DNA from: Levilactobacillus tujiorum
GTDB lineage: Bacteria; Bacillota; Bacilli; Lactobacillales; Lactobacillaceae
NCBI RefSeq assembly: GCF_012641185.1
Contig: NZ_JAAXLK010000002.1
Span: 62,001-126,000 of the forward strand
Direction of reading: 5' to 3'
DNA length: 64,000 nt
Position 1 is the stretch's first letter; each line of letters starts with the position of its first letter. A model generated the notes under the pieces. It saw only the letters and a program-made list of their open reading frames with translations, did no database searches and was not told the origin of the DNA. Positions 46,049-54,768 of this stretch are shown here, one piece after another. Made by a program: the position numbers and the translations under genes.

Positions 46049-47327
46049 GAAAAATTATGAACGGTTGGGTGAAACCGTCTACCAGACGACGTTAGCCAAC
46101 GGTCTGAAAGTGTTGATGGTACCCAAAGCGGGCTTTCATAAGACTTTTGCCATCATGACGACGAATTACGGGGCGATGGACAATGAGTTCGTTCCGCGGG
46201 GACAAAAGGAAGCCGTCCGTTTTCCTGATGGGATTGCTCACTTCTTGGAACACAAGCTCTTCGAGAAGCAGGACCACGACGCCTTTGACTTATTTGGCAA
46301 GTATGGGGCCAGCGCCAATGCGTTTACTGGCTTTACGCAAACGAGTTACCTGTTTGCGACGACGAGCCATCTGAAGGAGAATTTGGAAATCTTATTGGAT
46401 TTCGTCCAGGATCCTTACTTCACGGCGGCTACCGTTAATAAAGAAAAGGGAATTATTGGTCAAGAAATCCAGATGTACGATGACGATCCCGGCTGGCAGA
46501 GTTACTTTGGTATGATTGGCCAGCTGTACCCTAAGGAACCGTTGCACATTGATATTGCCGGAACAGTTGACTCGATTGATCGCATTACGGCGGACGATTT
46601 GTACGCTGCCTATCAGACGTTCTATCATCCTAGCAATATGAGCTTAATTGTCGTGGGACAATTGGATCCCGACCAGACGTTGGCGTGGATTACGGCTAAT
46701 CAGGAGGGTAAAACGTTTGCGCCTAACGAACCGATCACCCGAATTCCTTCACCTCAGGCATCACCAGCTGATATTGTGGCGCAGACCACGCGTCAGCTGA
46801 CGGTGTCTCGGCCTAAGGTCAGCATTGGGTTGCGGGGATTCGACAACGTACCAGCGGGCTTCGCTGGGCTACGGTATAGTATCGCGGTATCCCTGATGTT
46901 TGACCTGTTGTTCAACGACACGAGCGACAATTACTTGCGGCTGTATGATGCAAATATCATTGATGATAGCTTCGGCTATGATTTTCAAGTTCAGCGGGGT
47001 GCTCATTTTGCCCAGTTGGCCGGGGATACGGATCAGCCAGAGCAATTTGCCAGTGAACTTTCCGCAATTCTTACGGATGCGCCAGCCCAGTTGAAGGCGG
47101 CACAGCCACAGTTTGACCTGGTCAAGCGTGAGGCGGTTGGCCGAATTGTGGGTGCCATCAATTCAGTTGAAGGAATTGCTAATCAATACGATGGCCCATT
47201 ATTTGATGGGGCAACTATTTTTGATGAGTTGGCTATTTTAGAAGCGCTGAGTTTTGATGAATTACTCGCTGCGGCCCATGATTTCTTGGCCCAGGCTAAG
47301 CAAACGGTGTACACCATCTTGCCCTAA
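46038..47327 (+). CDS. yfmH: M16 zinc peptidase YfmH
   Basis: A 429-residue M16 metallopeptidase with the inverted zinc motif HFLEH in GIAHFLEHKLFEKQDHDAFDLFGKYGASANAFT and a downstream Glu in EKGIIGQEIQMYDDDPGW. It pairs with YfmF, whose stop it overlaps. The start GTG at 46038 is chosen for the GGAGGTGTGCAGG upstream and the overlap; a longer frame from 45972 would run 77 bases into yfmF. The substrate is unknown. Confidence 0.92.
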   Translation: MLSKKNYERLGETVYQTTLANGLKVLMVPKAGFHKTFAIMTTNYGAMDNEFVPRGQKEAVRFPDGIAHFLEHKLFEKQDHDAFDLFGKYGASANAFTGFTQTSYLFATTSHLKENLEILLDFVQDPYFTAATVNKEKGIIGQEIQMYDDDPGWQSYFGMIGQLYPKEPLHIDIAGTVDSIDRITADDLYAAYQTFYHPSNMSLIVVGQLDPDQTLAWITANQEGKTFAPNEPITRIPSPQASPADIVAQTTRQLTVSRPKVSIGLRGFDNVPAGFAGLRYSIAVSLMFDLLFNDTSDNYLRLYDANIIDDSFGYDFQVQRGAHFAQLAGDTDQPEQFASELSAILTDAPAQLKAAQPQFDLVKREAVGRIVGAINSVEGIANQYDGPLFDGATIFDELAILEALSFDELLAAAHDFLAQAKQTVYTILP

Positions 47328-47396
47328 CTGGAAGTTAAGAAACGGTTAAATCATGAAATCTGGGGCCTGTCCGTGAAAATGACGGGATGCCTATGC

Positions 47397-47402
47397 TATA
47401 CT
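47397..47402 (+). promoter_or_regulatory. Extended -10 promoter of the rodZ-like gene
   Basis: TATACT preceded by TGC, 38 bases before the start codon. No convincing -35 is seen. Confidence 0.55.
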
Positions 47403-47439
47403 GCTAGTAGAGAAATTTTGAACAGGTGGAGAATTTATA

Positions 47440-48375
47440 ATGAGTGAAAATAAAATAACATTGGGGAAAACACTGCGGGATGCCCGGATCGCTAAGGGCT
47501 TCACGTTGGACGACTTGCAACAGACGACTAAGATTCAGAAGCGTTACCTCATTGCGATTGAGGATCAAAACTTTGATGAACTTCCCGGCGACTTTTACGT
47601 GCGGGCCTTTATTAAGCAGTATGCAGATATGGTCGATCTGGATGGGGCTGAATTGTTAAAGCAATTTGATAGTGCGTTGCCAAGCACCCAGACCCAGGAA
47701 TATGTTGATAAAGTGAATGAGAATAATCCCGAAACCCGCTCGCAACAACGCAAGGTTGACGATCGGTACGTTAAATTACGCCGGACCATTCCGGTTATCG
47801 GGATTGTCATCGTGGTGTTGGTTGTCTTAGTGGGCATCTGGGTTGCGGCTGCGCATAATGGCAGCAACACCAAGAAGGACAACGTTGACAGCAGCTCAGT
47901 GAGCGTTTCTGGCAGTTCTAATCAATCGTCCAGTCACAGTTCATCTAAGTCAAGCAGCACGTCATCGAAGTCTTCATCCAAGCAAAAGACGGCCAGCTTT
48001 AAGCAATTAAGTTCGACGACGTCTGGATCAACTTGGGAGATGAAGAACGCCGCTTCCAAGCCTAAGGTCGCCTTATCTGCCAGTGGCAGTGCTTGGGCTT
48101 CCGTGACGGTTAACGGGGCAACGAGTTGGCAAGGGATGTTATCCTCTTCAACGTCGCATACCATGACCATTCCAAGCTCTGCTACGAGCGTGACGTTTAA
48201 GTTTGGTAATGCACCTGCGACTAAGGTGAAGGTTGATGGCAAGACGTTTAACTTTGCCTCAGCTACGGCTACGAGTGACGCCTCTAACAGTTCGTCCGAT
48301 ACGACGACCACGGGCACAACCAGTAGCAGTACGACGACTAGTCAAGTCCAAACCGTTACTTTGGAATTCAAATAA
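47440..48375 (+). CDS. RodZ-like helix-turn-helix membrane protein (YmfM family)
   Basis: A 311-residue bitopic protein with an N-terminal HTH_25 domain (LGKTLRDARIAKGFTLDDLQQTTKIQKRYLIAIEDQNFDELPG), then a linker and one helix (about 111-132). A long Ser-rich external linker (about 145-185) and a DUF4115-type beta domain follow. RodZ links MreB to the wall machinery. The very low-complexity Ser/Thr stretches near the linker and C-terminus are typical but variable. Its place between yfmH and pgsA matches Bacillus ymfM. Confidence 0.9.
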   Translation: MSENKITLGKTLRDARIAKGFTLDDLQQTTKIQKRYLIAIEDQNFDELPGDFYVRAFIKQYADMVDLDGAELLKQFDSALPSTQTQEYVDKVNENNPETRSQQRKVDDRYVKLRRTIPVIGIVIVVLVVLVGIWVAAAHNGSNTKKDNVDSSSVSVSGSSNQSSSHSSSKSSSTSSKSSSKQKTASFKQLSSTTSGSTWEMKNAASKPKVALSASGSAWASVTVNGATSWQGMLSSSTSHTMTIPSSATSVTFKFGNAPATKVKVDGKTFNFASATATSDASNSSSDTTTTGTTSSSTTTSQVQTVTLEFK

Positions 48376-48380
48376 GTTAA

Positions 48381-48417
48381 AGCGGGTCGGTCCGTGGCGA
48401 CCGGCACGCTTTTTTTG
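48381..48417 (+). terminator. Terminator after the rodZ-like gene
   Basis: GGTCG / CGACC core flanked by AGCG / CGCT, then TTTTTTT. Confidence 0.8.
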
Positions 48418-48444
48418 TGAGAGAGACTTAAGGAGGAAATCGTT

Positions 48445-49032
48445 GTGAATGTTCCAAATCGCTTAACTATTGTGCGCATTATTCTGATTCCCGTATTTCT
48501 GTTGCTGTTAGTACTGCCCTTGAACTGGGGCAACGTCGTGTGGTTAGGGACGACGATTCCGGTTACCCAGGTCTTAGGCGCAATTGTGTTTGCAGCGGCA
48601 TCGATCACCGATTTCTTGGATGGACAAATTGCCCGGCGCCAACATTTAGTGACGAATTTCGGTAAGTTTGCTGATCCGTTGGCCGACAAGATGATTGTGA
48701 TGACTGCATTTATCTTATTGGTTGAGATGGGCGCGGTGCCGGCTTGGGGAGTGGCAATCATCGTCTGCCGTGAATTGGCGGTCACGGGGTTACGACTCAT
48801 CGTGGTTGAAACCGGTGGTCGAGTCCTGGCGGCTGCTTGGCCTGGAAAGATTAAGACCACAACACAAATGGTGGGGATTATCCTCTTGCTCTTGAATAAC
48901 ATTGGTTTTGGCACAATTCACATTCCAATGGCGTTGATCTTCTTCTACATTTGCCTGTTCTTTACGATTTACTCTGGGATTGACTACTTTGTTCAAAATC
49001 GACAGGTTTTTGCAGATTCTTCAGCGGAATAA
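48445..49032 (+). CDS. pgsA: CDP-diacylglycerol--glycerol-3-phosphate 3-phosphatidyltransferase
   Basis: PgsA makes phosphatidylglycerol-phosphate in the membrane, the entry to PG, cardiolipin and the anchor source for lipoteichoic acid. The 195 residues have about five helices and the CDP-alcohol transferase motif D-G-x2-A-R...G-x3-D-x3-D, seen as DFLDGQIARRQHLVTNFGKFADPLADK. The start is GTG at 48445, with AAGGAGGAAA upstream. Bacillus has the same order rodZ-like, pgsA, cinA, recA. Confidence 0.95.
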   Translation: MNVPNRLTIVRIILIPVFLLLLVLPLNWGNVVWLGTTIPVTQVLGAIVFAAASITDFLDGQIARRQHLVTNFGKFADPLADKMIVMTAFILLVEMGAVPAWGVAIIVCRELAVTGLRLIVVETGGRVLAAAWPGKIKTTTQMVGIILLLLNNIGFGTIHIPMALIFFYICLFFTIYSGIDYFVQNRQVFADSSAE

Positions 49033-49040
49033 AATCAGTG

Positions 49041-49220
49041 ACGGAGTCTGGGACGAAACCCCCAGACTCTTTTTGCGCTCCGAACGTATATGGCCGAAAC
49101 GTGGAACCAAAGGCAGTCAACTCCGCTTAACCCCGATAGCCAAACAATCCAAGCCCGGGATTATTCGGCTATCGAAGCGCCGTTCATGCTCATTGACTAA
49201 CCGCCTTTTGTCCCACTCTC
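49041..49220 (+). other. Terminator plus hairpin-rich spacer bordered by inverted GGGAC motifs
   Basis: The left end is the pgsA terminator GAGTCTGGG/CCCAGACTC with T run (49044-49074). The right end, TTTTGTCCCACTCTC (49206-49220), is close to the inverse of the left GAGTCTGGGACGAAA. Between them GATAGCC (49135-49141) pairs with GGCTATC (49167-49173). The remaining bases up to cinA include an extended -10 TGGTATGCT at 49273-49281 that probably serves cinA. Confidence 0.6.
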
Positions 49221-49392
49221 ATTTGTCCTAGTGAGATTGTCGAGGTAATTAGCGGTCATAGAGCGCATTCGGTGGTATGCTAGGGAAGTGTCGTTTGATC
49301 AATAATGCGTAAAAAAGATAAAAAATGAGGTTTTGACGAATTTTTCCGGTTAAATAACGGAGTTAAGTGGTGGAACCTCCAGGAGGGGTAGC

Positions 49393-50643
49393 ATGCAAGC
49401 AGAGATTATTGCGGTAGGAACTGAAATCTTGCTCGGACAGGTGGTGGATACCAATTCCGCTTATATTGCCCAAGGGTTAGCCGACGCTGGTATTGAGGTT
49501 TACTATCATTCACTGGTGGGTGACAACGCTGATCGGCTGACAGATGTCGTGAATCAGGCCCGGTCGCGGAGTGATTTGGTGATCATTAGCGGGGGACTGG
49601 GACCGACCAAGGATGATCTAACCAAGCAGACGGTGGCCCAGCTACTGGGCGTTAAATTGGTGGAAGATCAACCGGCAATGGCCAAAATCCAACAGCATTT
49701 TGCGACTACAGGACAACAGTTAACGCCTAATAATCGGCTACAAGCGCTCTATTTGGCGGGCAGTGAACGCCTGAAGAATACCACGGGGATGGCCGTGGGC
49801 TCATTCTATCGCGACCCGCACGGCGCAGATCTCATGTTGCTTCCTGGACCGCCTAGTGAATTGGAACCCATGTTTGAAAATGAAGCCTTACCACGGTTAA
49901 AGGCGGCGTACCATCGACAGGAATTCCTAGTGTCACGGGTACTGCGTTTCTTTGGGATTGGTGAAGCTGACCTGGTCACTCGGCTGGCTGACCTGATCGA
50001 TCAACAGACGAATCCGACGATTGCCCCGTACGCCAAGGTTAACGAAGTGACCCTACGGCTGACGGCAACCGCGCAATCAACCGCGGCAGGACAGCAGTTG
50101 TTAGATCGTATGACCGCGATAATCCAAGATCGCGTTGGCGACTACCTGTACGGTTATGGTGACGATAATAGCTTAGCGCAGGTGGTGGTCCAGACTCTGA
50201 TTGACCGGCAATTGACGATTACGGCAGCGGAAAGTTTGACGGCGGGAAAGTTCCAAAGTACGCTGGGTGACGTTCCGGGGGTCTCAGCGGTCTTTCCTGG
50301 GGGCTTCGTGACCTATGCCAACGCCGCCAAGCACGATTTGTTGGGGGTTCCACAACAGGTCATTGATACGGCAGGTGTCGTGAGTGAAGCCACCGCTAAG
50401 GAGATGGCTGAACGTTCCCGTCAAAAGTTAGCGACGGACTTTGCCGTCAGCTTCACGGGAGTGGCCGGTCCAGACGCACTGGAGGGCCAGCCGGCTGGTA
50501 CCGTTTGGCTGGGCTTGGCGCAGCGTGATCACGCACCCCAAGCGAAGTTGCTTCACTTGACGGGGAATCGCGCTAAAATTCGGGAACGAGCAGTGATGCA
50601 GGCTTTAGATTGGTTGCGCCGGATTTTGCGGGATCAAAAATGA
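49393..50643 (+). CDS. cinA: Competence/damage-inducible protein CinA
   Basis: The 416 residues have an N-terminal MoaB-like domain (AEIIAVGTEILLGQVVDTNSAYIAQGLADAGI, IISGGLGPTKDDLTKQT). The C-terminal CinA domain has AESLTAGKFQSTLGDVPGVSAVFPGGFVTYANAAK and GVAGPDALEGQPAGTVWLGL, the nicotinamide-nucleotide amidase part in NAD salvage. GGAGGGG precedes the ATG. cinA-recA pairing is typical of competence-capable Firmicutes, but recA here has its own LexA-flanked promoter. Confidence 0.94.
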   Translation: MQAEIIAVGTEILLGQVVDTNSAYIAQGLADAGIEVYYHSLVGDNADRLTDVVNQARSRSDLVIISGGLGPTKDDLTKQTVAQLLGVKLVEDQPAMAKIQQHFATTGQQLTPNNRLQALYLAGSERLKNTTGMAVGSFYRDPHGADLMLLPGPPSELEPMFENEALPRLKAAYHRQEFLVSRVLRFFGIGEADLVTRLADLIDQQTNPTIAPYAKVNEVTLRLTATAQSTAAGQQLLDRMTAIIQDRVGDYLYGYGDDNSLAQVVVQTLIDRQLTITAAESLTAGKFQSTLGDVPGVSAVFPGGFVTYANAAKHDLLGVPQQVIDTAGVVSEATAKEMAERSRQKLATDFAVSFTGVAGPDALEGQPAGTVWLGLAQRDHAPQAKLLHLTGNRAKIRERAVMQALDWLRRILRDQK

Positions 50644-50646
50644 AGG

Positions 50647-50660
50647 GGAACTTTTGTTCT
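50647..50660. promoter_or_regulatory. LexA (DinR) box upstream of recA
   Basis: GGAACTTTTGTTCT contains GAAC-N4-GTTC, the core of the Gram-positive LexA site CGAACNNNNGTTCG. It lies 8 bases before the recA -35, so LexA binding would block the promoter until DNA damage. Confidence 0.75.
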
Positions 50661-50668
50661 CTTTTTGC

Positions 50669-50697
50669 TTGCTTTTTGTGATAATAATCGGTATAGT
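50669..50697 (+). promoter_or_regulatory. Promoter of recA
   Basis: TTGCTT (50669-50674) and TATAGT (50692-50697) at exactly 17-base spacing, 36 bases before recA. Confidence 0.8.
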
Positions 50698-50733
50698 ATT
50701 ACTTGAAATGTAACGCACCTAAGGAGGATTTGG

Positions 50734-51861
50734 ATGGCTGACGAACGACAAGCGGCGCTGGATAAGGCGCTAAAGAAAATTGAAAAAGACTTTGGTAAGG
50801 GCTCCATTATGCGGTTAGGTGACAACACCAATATGCAGGTGGAAACGGTGCCCTCTGGCTCGTTAGCTCTGGATGTGGCGTTGGGAGTCGGTGGCTACCC
50901 ACGCGGACGGATCGTTGAAATTTACGGACCAGAATCTTCAGGGAAGACGACGGTGGCTTTGCACGCGGTTGCTGAAGTTCAGAAGCGTGGCGGTACGGCT
51001 GCTTATATTGATGCTGAAAACGCTTTGGATCCAGCCTACGCAACGGCATTAGGTGTCGATATTGACAGCTTGCTTTTGTCCCAACCAGATACTGGTGAAC
51101 AAGGACTGGAAATTGCGGATGCTTTGATCACCAGTGGTGCGATTGACATCGTCGTTGTCGATTCCGTTGCCGCTCTGGTTCCGCGTGCTGAAATTGAAGG
51201 GGAAATGGGTGACGCTCACGTGGGGTTACAAGCCCGGATGATGTCACAAGCTTTGCGGAAGCTTTCAGGTTCGATCAATAAGACGAAGACCATTGCTCTT
51301 TTCATTAACCAAATTCGGGAAAAAGTTGGGGTTATGTTTGGTAACCCTGAAACCACGCCTGGTGGTCGGGCACTGAAGTTCTATGCGACGGTTCGGCTAG
51401 AGGTTCGGCGAGCAGAACAGATCAAAGACGGCACCGACGTCATTGGGAACCGGACCCGGATCAAGGTCGTCAAGAACAAGGTTGCTTCACCATTTAAGCG
51501 GGCTGAAGTTGATATCATGTATGGCCAAGGCATTTCACAAACTGGTGAACTGCTGGACATGGCGGTTGAAAAAGATATCATCGATAAGAGTGGGTCATGG
51601 TACTCCTATGGTGAAGACCGGATTGGTCAAGGACGTGAGAACGCCAAGAAGTACTTGGCTGATCACCCTGATATGATGGCTGAAGTTAACACGCGTGTGC
51701 GGACAGCATATGGGGTTAACGTCGATGGCGAAGATGCGCCAGAGGCCACCAAGACGGATGCCGCTGATAAGGATAAAGATACGGCCAAGGCCGGTAAAAC
51801 GGGCAAGAAGCCCAATACGCAACAGAGTGAATTAATTCCGAATAAACCACAATCTAAATAA
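50734..51861 (+). CDS. recA: Recombinase A
   Basis: RecA drives strand exchange and SOS activation. The 375 residues include the Walker [10 protein letters not shown] (about 67-75), Walker [12 protein letters not shown], loop L1 near [23 protein letters not shown], and L2 near [20 protein letters not shown]. The C-terminal 35 residues are acidic/Lys-Asp rich and variable. AAGGAGG precedes the ATG. It is controlled by its own promoter and a LexA box and has its own terminator. Confidence 0.97.
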   Translation: MADERQAALDKALKKIEKDFGKGSIMRLGDNTNMQVETVPSGSLALDVALGVGGYPRGRIVEIYGPESSGKTTVALHAVAEVQKRGGTAAYIDAENALDPAYATALGVDIDSLLLSQPDTGEQGLEIADALITSGAIDIVVVDSVAALVPRAEIEGEMGDAHVGLQARMMSQALRKLSGSINKTKTIALFINQIREKVGVMFGNPETTPGGRALKFYATVRLEVRRAEQIKDGTDVIGNRTRIKVVKNKVASPFKRAEVDIMYGQGISQTGELLDMAVEKDIIDKSGSWYSYGEDRIGQGRENAKKYLADHPDMMAEVNTRVRTAYGVNVDGEDAPEATKTDAADKDKDTAKAGKTGKKPNTQQSELIPNKPQSK

Positions 51862-51868
51862 GCGATGG

Positions 51869-51897
51869 GGCTTGGAGTAGTGTCTCCAAGCCTTTTT
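51869..51897 (+). terminator. Terminator after recA
   Basis: GGCTTGGAG / CTCCAAGCC stem with a 6-base loop, followed by TTTTT. Confidence 0.94.
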
Positions 51898-51992
51898 CTG
51901 TACCTCACAGTTTGCCAGGACTGGTCGCGACACTTCTAAAAATGGGACAGCTCAACCACGATGATTTTGGGCGCAGTTTCCGAGGAGTTTAG

Positions 51993-52021
51993 TTGACAGC
52001 GTTGCAGGCAACCATTAAAAT
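51993..52021 (+). promoter_or_regulatory. Promoter of rny
   Basis: Consensus TTGACA (51993-51998) and TAAAAT (52016-52021) at 17-base spacing, leaving a leader of about 75 bases. Confidence 0.85.
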
Positions 52022-52103
52022 TGAAGTTGCGTCAGTTATCATATCAACATCTTGAAAAGTCTGATTTTAAATTAGTCATTTTTGATGATGCGGAGGTGGA
52101 ATC

Positions 52104-53663
52104 ATGAGTGTTCCAATTATAATCCTCGCAATCATCGCTATCGTTGTTGGTGTCGTGGGCGGTTATTACTATCGAAAAACGGTCCATGAACGCAAGCTAG
52201 ATGCTGCCAAGTACACTGCTCAAGGTGTACTTGCCGAAGCCAAGAAGCAAGCTGAGACTGCTACTAAAGAAGCGCTATTAGAGGCTAAAGAGGACAGTCA
52301 TAAGTATCGGGCGGAAGTTGAACAGGAGCTGAAAGAACGACGTGCCGAAGTTCAGAAGCAAGAGGACCGCTTGATTCAACGGGAAGAAACGTTAGACCGG
52401 AAGGATAATTCACTGGAAAAACGGGAAAATTCGTTGAACCGCCGCGATAAGAAACTTAGTGGTGAGGAACAGAATTTAGCGAAAAAGCAACAACAAGCAG
52501 ACTCACTGATTGAAAAACGGCAAGCTGCAGTGGAAGCTGTGGCTGCTTTATCCCAGGATGATGCACGTGACCTGATTATTTCAGAGGCGAAGACGGCTCT
52601 GGCAGGTGAACGGGCAAAGATGATTAAGGAAAGCGAAGAATCAGCTCGCAAGACAGCCGAGGCTAATGCCAAGGATCTGATTGTGTCGGCGATCCAACGT
52701 AGCGCTGCCGATATGGTGACCGAAACCACGATTTCAGTGGTCACGTTGCCAAATGACGATATGAAGGGCCGAATCATCGGTCGTGAAGGTCGGAACATTC
52801 GGACGCTGGAAACGCTAACAGGGATTGATTTAATTATTGATGATACCCCTGAAGCGGTTGTATTAAGTGGATTTGATCCCTTGCGGCGAGAAGTTGCCAA
52901 GATTGCTTTGGAGAAATTGATTCAAGACGGCCGGATTCATCCTGCCCGGATTGAAGAGATGGTGGCTAAGGCGAAGAAAGAACTGGACGAACATGTTCGG
53001 GAGCTTGGTGAGCAGACGACCTTTGATCTCGGGATTCATTCGATGCACCCCGAATTGATCAAGCTGGTCGGCCGCTTGAATTTCCGCATTTCTCATGGGC
53101 AAAATGCTTTAGCCCATTCAATTGAAGTTGCCAAGATCACTGGGGTCTTAGCCGCCGAACTCGGTGAAGATGCTACGTTAGCAAAACGTGCAGGATTATT
53201 ACATGATATTGGCCGCGCCGCTGAACATGAAGACGATAGTTCTTACATTACGACAGGAATGGAGCTCGCAAAGAAGTATCGTGAGAGTCCCGTTGTTGTA
53301 AATGCCATCGCCTCACAAGCGGATGAAACGGCGCCGCAGTCTGTGATTGCGGAACTGGTGGGGACAGCTGATTTGATCTCAGCCACCCGGCCAGGCGCAC
53401 GCTCTGATTCTCTTGAAAGCTACATTCATCGCCTCGATAAGTTAGAAACTATCGCCAACGCCTTTGATGGGGTTGATCATAGTTTTGCCATTCAGGCGGG
53501 ACGTGAAGTGAGAGTTATCGTGCGGCCAGAGAAGATTTCCGATACGGATGCCGTTGTCTTGGCACGAGACATTAAGAAACAAATTGAAGGCGACTTGGAT
53601 TATCCAGGTCACGTCAAAGTTTCCGTCATTCGGGAAGTCCGGTCAGTTGAATATGCGAAATAA
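52104..53663 (+). CDS. rny: Ribonuclease Y
   Basis: RNase Y is the membrane-anchored endonuclease that starts mRNA decay in many Firmicutes. The 519 residues have an N-terminal membrane helix (about 2-24), a long coiled coil (about 30-190), a KH domain ([30 protein letters not shown]) and the HD domain with [19 protein letters not shown] precedes the ATG. A strong promoter and terminator make it a single-gene unit. Confidence 0.96.
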   Translation: MSVPIIILAIIAIVVGVVGGYYYRKTVHERKLDAAKYTAQGVLAEAKKQAETATKEALLEAKEDSHKYRAEVEQELKERRAEVQKQEDRLIQREETLDRKDNSLEKRENSLNRRDKKLSGEEQNLAKKQQQADSLIEKRQAAVEAVAALSQDDARDLIISEAKTALAGERAKMIKESEESARKTAEANAKDLIVSAIQRSAADMVTETTISVVTLPNDDMKGRIIGREGRNIRTLETLTGIDLIIDDTPEAVVLSGFDPLRREVAKIALEKLIQDGRIHPARIEEMVAKAKKELDEHVRELGEQTTFDLGIHSMHPELIKLVGRLNFRISHGQNALAHSIEVAKITGVLAAELGEDATLAKRAGLLHDIGRAAEHEDDSSYITTGMELAKKYRESPVVVNAIASQADETAPQSVIAELVGTADLISATRPGARSDSLESYIHRLDKLETIANAFDGVDHSFAIQAGREVRVIVRPEKISDTDAVVLARDIKKQIEGDLDYPGHVKVSVIREVRSVEYAK

Positions 53664-53670
53664 GTCAGAG

Positions 53671-53700
53671 AAGCTAGGCCATTTCGGTCCTAGCTTTTTT
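53671..53700 (+). terminator. Terminator after rny
   Basis: AAGCTAGG / CCTAGCTT stem with a 10-base loop, then TTTTTT. Confidence 0.92.
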
Positions 53701-53724
53701 ACGTCATTACAGGGTAATCCATGG

Positions 53725-53941
53725 TAAAATAGACCGTATGCAATTTATAGAAGCGAATAAGTTAGATAGAGCGCTCAAGGGGCGGCTGGCGAGTGGTTAG
53801 TTAGTGCCACCGACCCTTTGGCAAGATTAAGTTGGAATCAGCAGAGCGGTCTGGGCGGTTTTCCGTCGGCGCCGTTCATTAAAAATATCGGTTAAACCGG
53901 TTAATGAGGGCCCATGTGGGGTCACAGATAGGGGAACGAAG
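53725..53941 (+). promoter_or_regulatory. Extended -10 promoter and long structured leader of ymdB
   Basis: TGGTAAAAT (53722-53730) is an extended -10; the start of RNA would be near 53737, leaving about 205 untranslated bases. The leader contains TAAGTTAGATAG, identical over 12 bases to the 5' part of the histidine T-box leader. It also has GTGG / CCAC within AAGGGG...CCCTTT pairing and CGGTTAAACCGG. No T-box core, specifier or terminator is seen. It could be a decayed T-box or another leader RNA. Confidence 0.55.
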
Positions 53942-54736
53942 ATGCGTATTCTTTTTGTTGGTGATGTTGTTGGAAATATTGGTGTGGACATGATTCATGA
54001 GTACTTGCCACAGCTCAAGCGGGATCTTAAACCGCAAGTCACCATCGTCAATGGGGAAAATTCTACCCCAGTTGGCCGGGGGATCAGTCACAATATTTAT
54101 AAGCAACTGCTGAAAGATGGGGCAGACGTGGTTACCATGGGAAATCATACGTGGGATAACGCCGAGCTTTATGACTTTATTGGTGGTGCGAACCGCCTAG
54201 TACGGCCAGCAAATTTTCCGGGCGATACCCCGGGACAGGGCTGGACGAAGGTTAAGGTTAATCAACAAGTGTTAGCAGTGGTTAACCTGCAGGGACGGGT
54301 CTTCATGAACCCCATGGATGATCCCTTTGCTAAGATGCAAGCGTTACTGCCAGAATTGGACACGGACTTTGTCTTTGTTGACTTTCACGCCGAGACGACA
54401 AGTGAAAAACGCGCCTTTGCGATGCGTTACGATGGGCAGTTGTCCGCAGTGGTGGGGACACACACCCACGTTCAGACGAGTGATGCACAAGTTCTCAAAC
54501 ACGGGACGGCCTTTCTAACGGAAGCAGGGATGACTGGTCCTGCTGACAGCATCTTAGGGATGCAAGCGGACAGCGTCATTGAACGCTTCGAGAATCAACG
54601 GCCGACCCGCTACACCGTACAAGAAAAGGGCGCGGGGCTCTTATCCGGTTGTGTGATTGATTTGAATGACAAGACGGGCCACGCCACTCGGATTCACTCG
54701 ATCCTAATCAGCCCGCAACACCCGTACCAAAGTTAA
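53942..54736 (+). CDS. ymdB: YmdB family metallophosphoesterase
   Basis: A 264-residue metallophosphoesterase of the YmdB type (cyclic-nucleotide phosphodiesterase in Bacillus). Metal-binding motifs are FVGDVVGNIG, VNGENS, TMGNHTWD and VVGTHTHVQTSD, with DFHAE between. AGGGGAACG precedes the ATG. In Bacillus it neighbours rny and affects RNase Y-dependent and biofilm phenotypes; the same adjacency is kept here. It is 32 bases before mutS. Confidence 0.94.
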   Translation: MRILFVGDVVGNIGVDMIHEYLPQLKRDLKPQVTIVNGENSTPVGRGISHNIYKQLLKDGADVVTMGNHTWDNAELYDFIGGANRLVRPANFPGDTPGQGWTKVKVNQQVLAVVNLQGRVFMNPMDDPFAKMQALLPELDTDFVFVDFHAETTSEKRAFAMRYDGQLSAVVGTHTHVQTSDAQVLKHGTAFLTEAGMTGPADSILGMQADSVIERFENQRPTRYTVQEKGAGLLSGCVIDLNDKTGHATRIHSILISPQHPYQS

Positions 54737-54768
54737 TTTTTTTGAAGTGAAAGGATGAACCAATTTCC

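Noticed and set aside
50641-50665. Apparent terminator GAAC/GTTC with T run after cinA
   Set aside because: A four-pair stem is too weak; the same bases are an exact LexA core placed next to the recA promoter.
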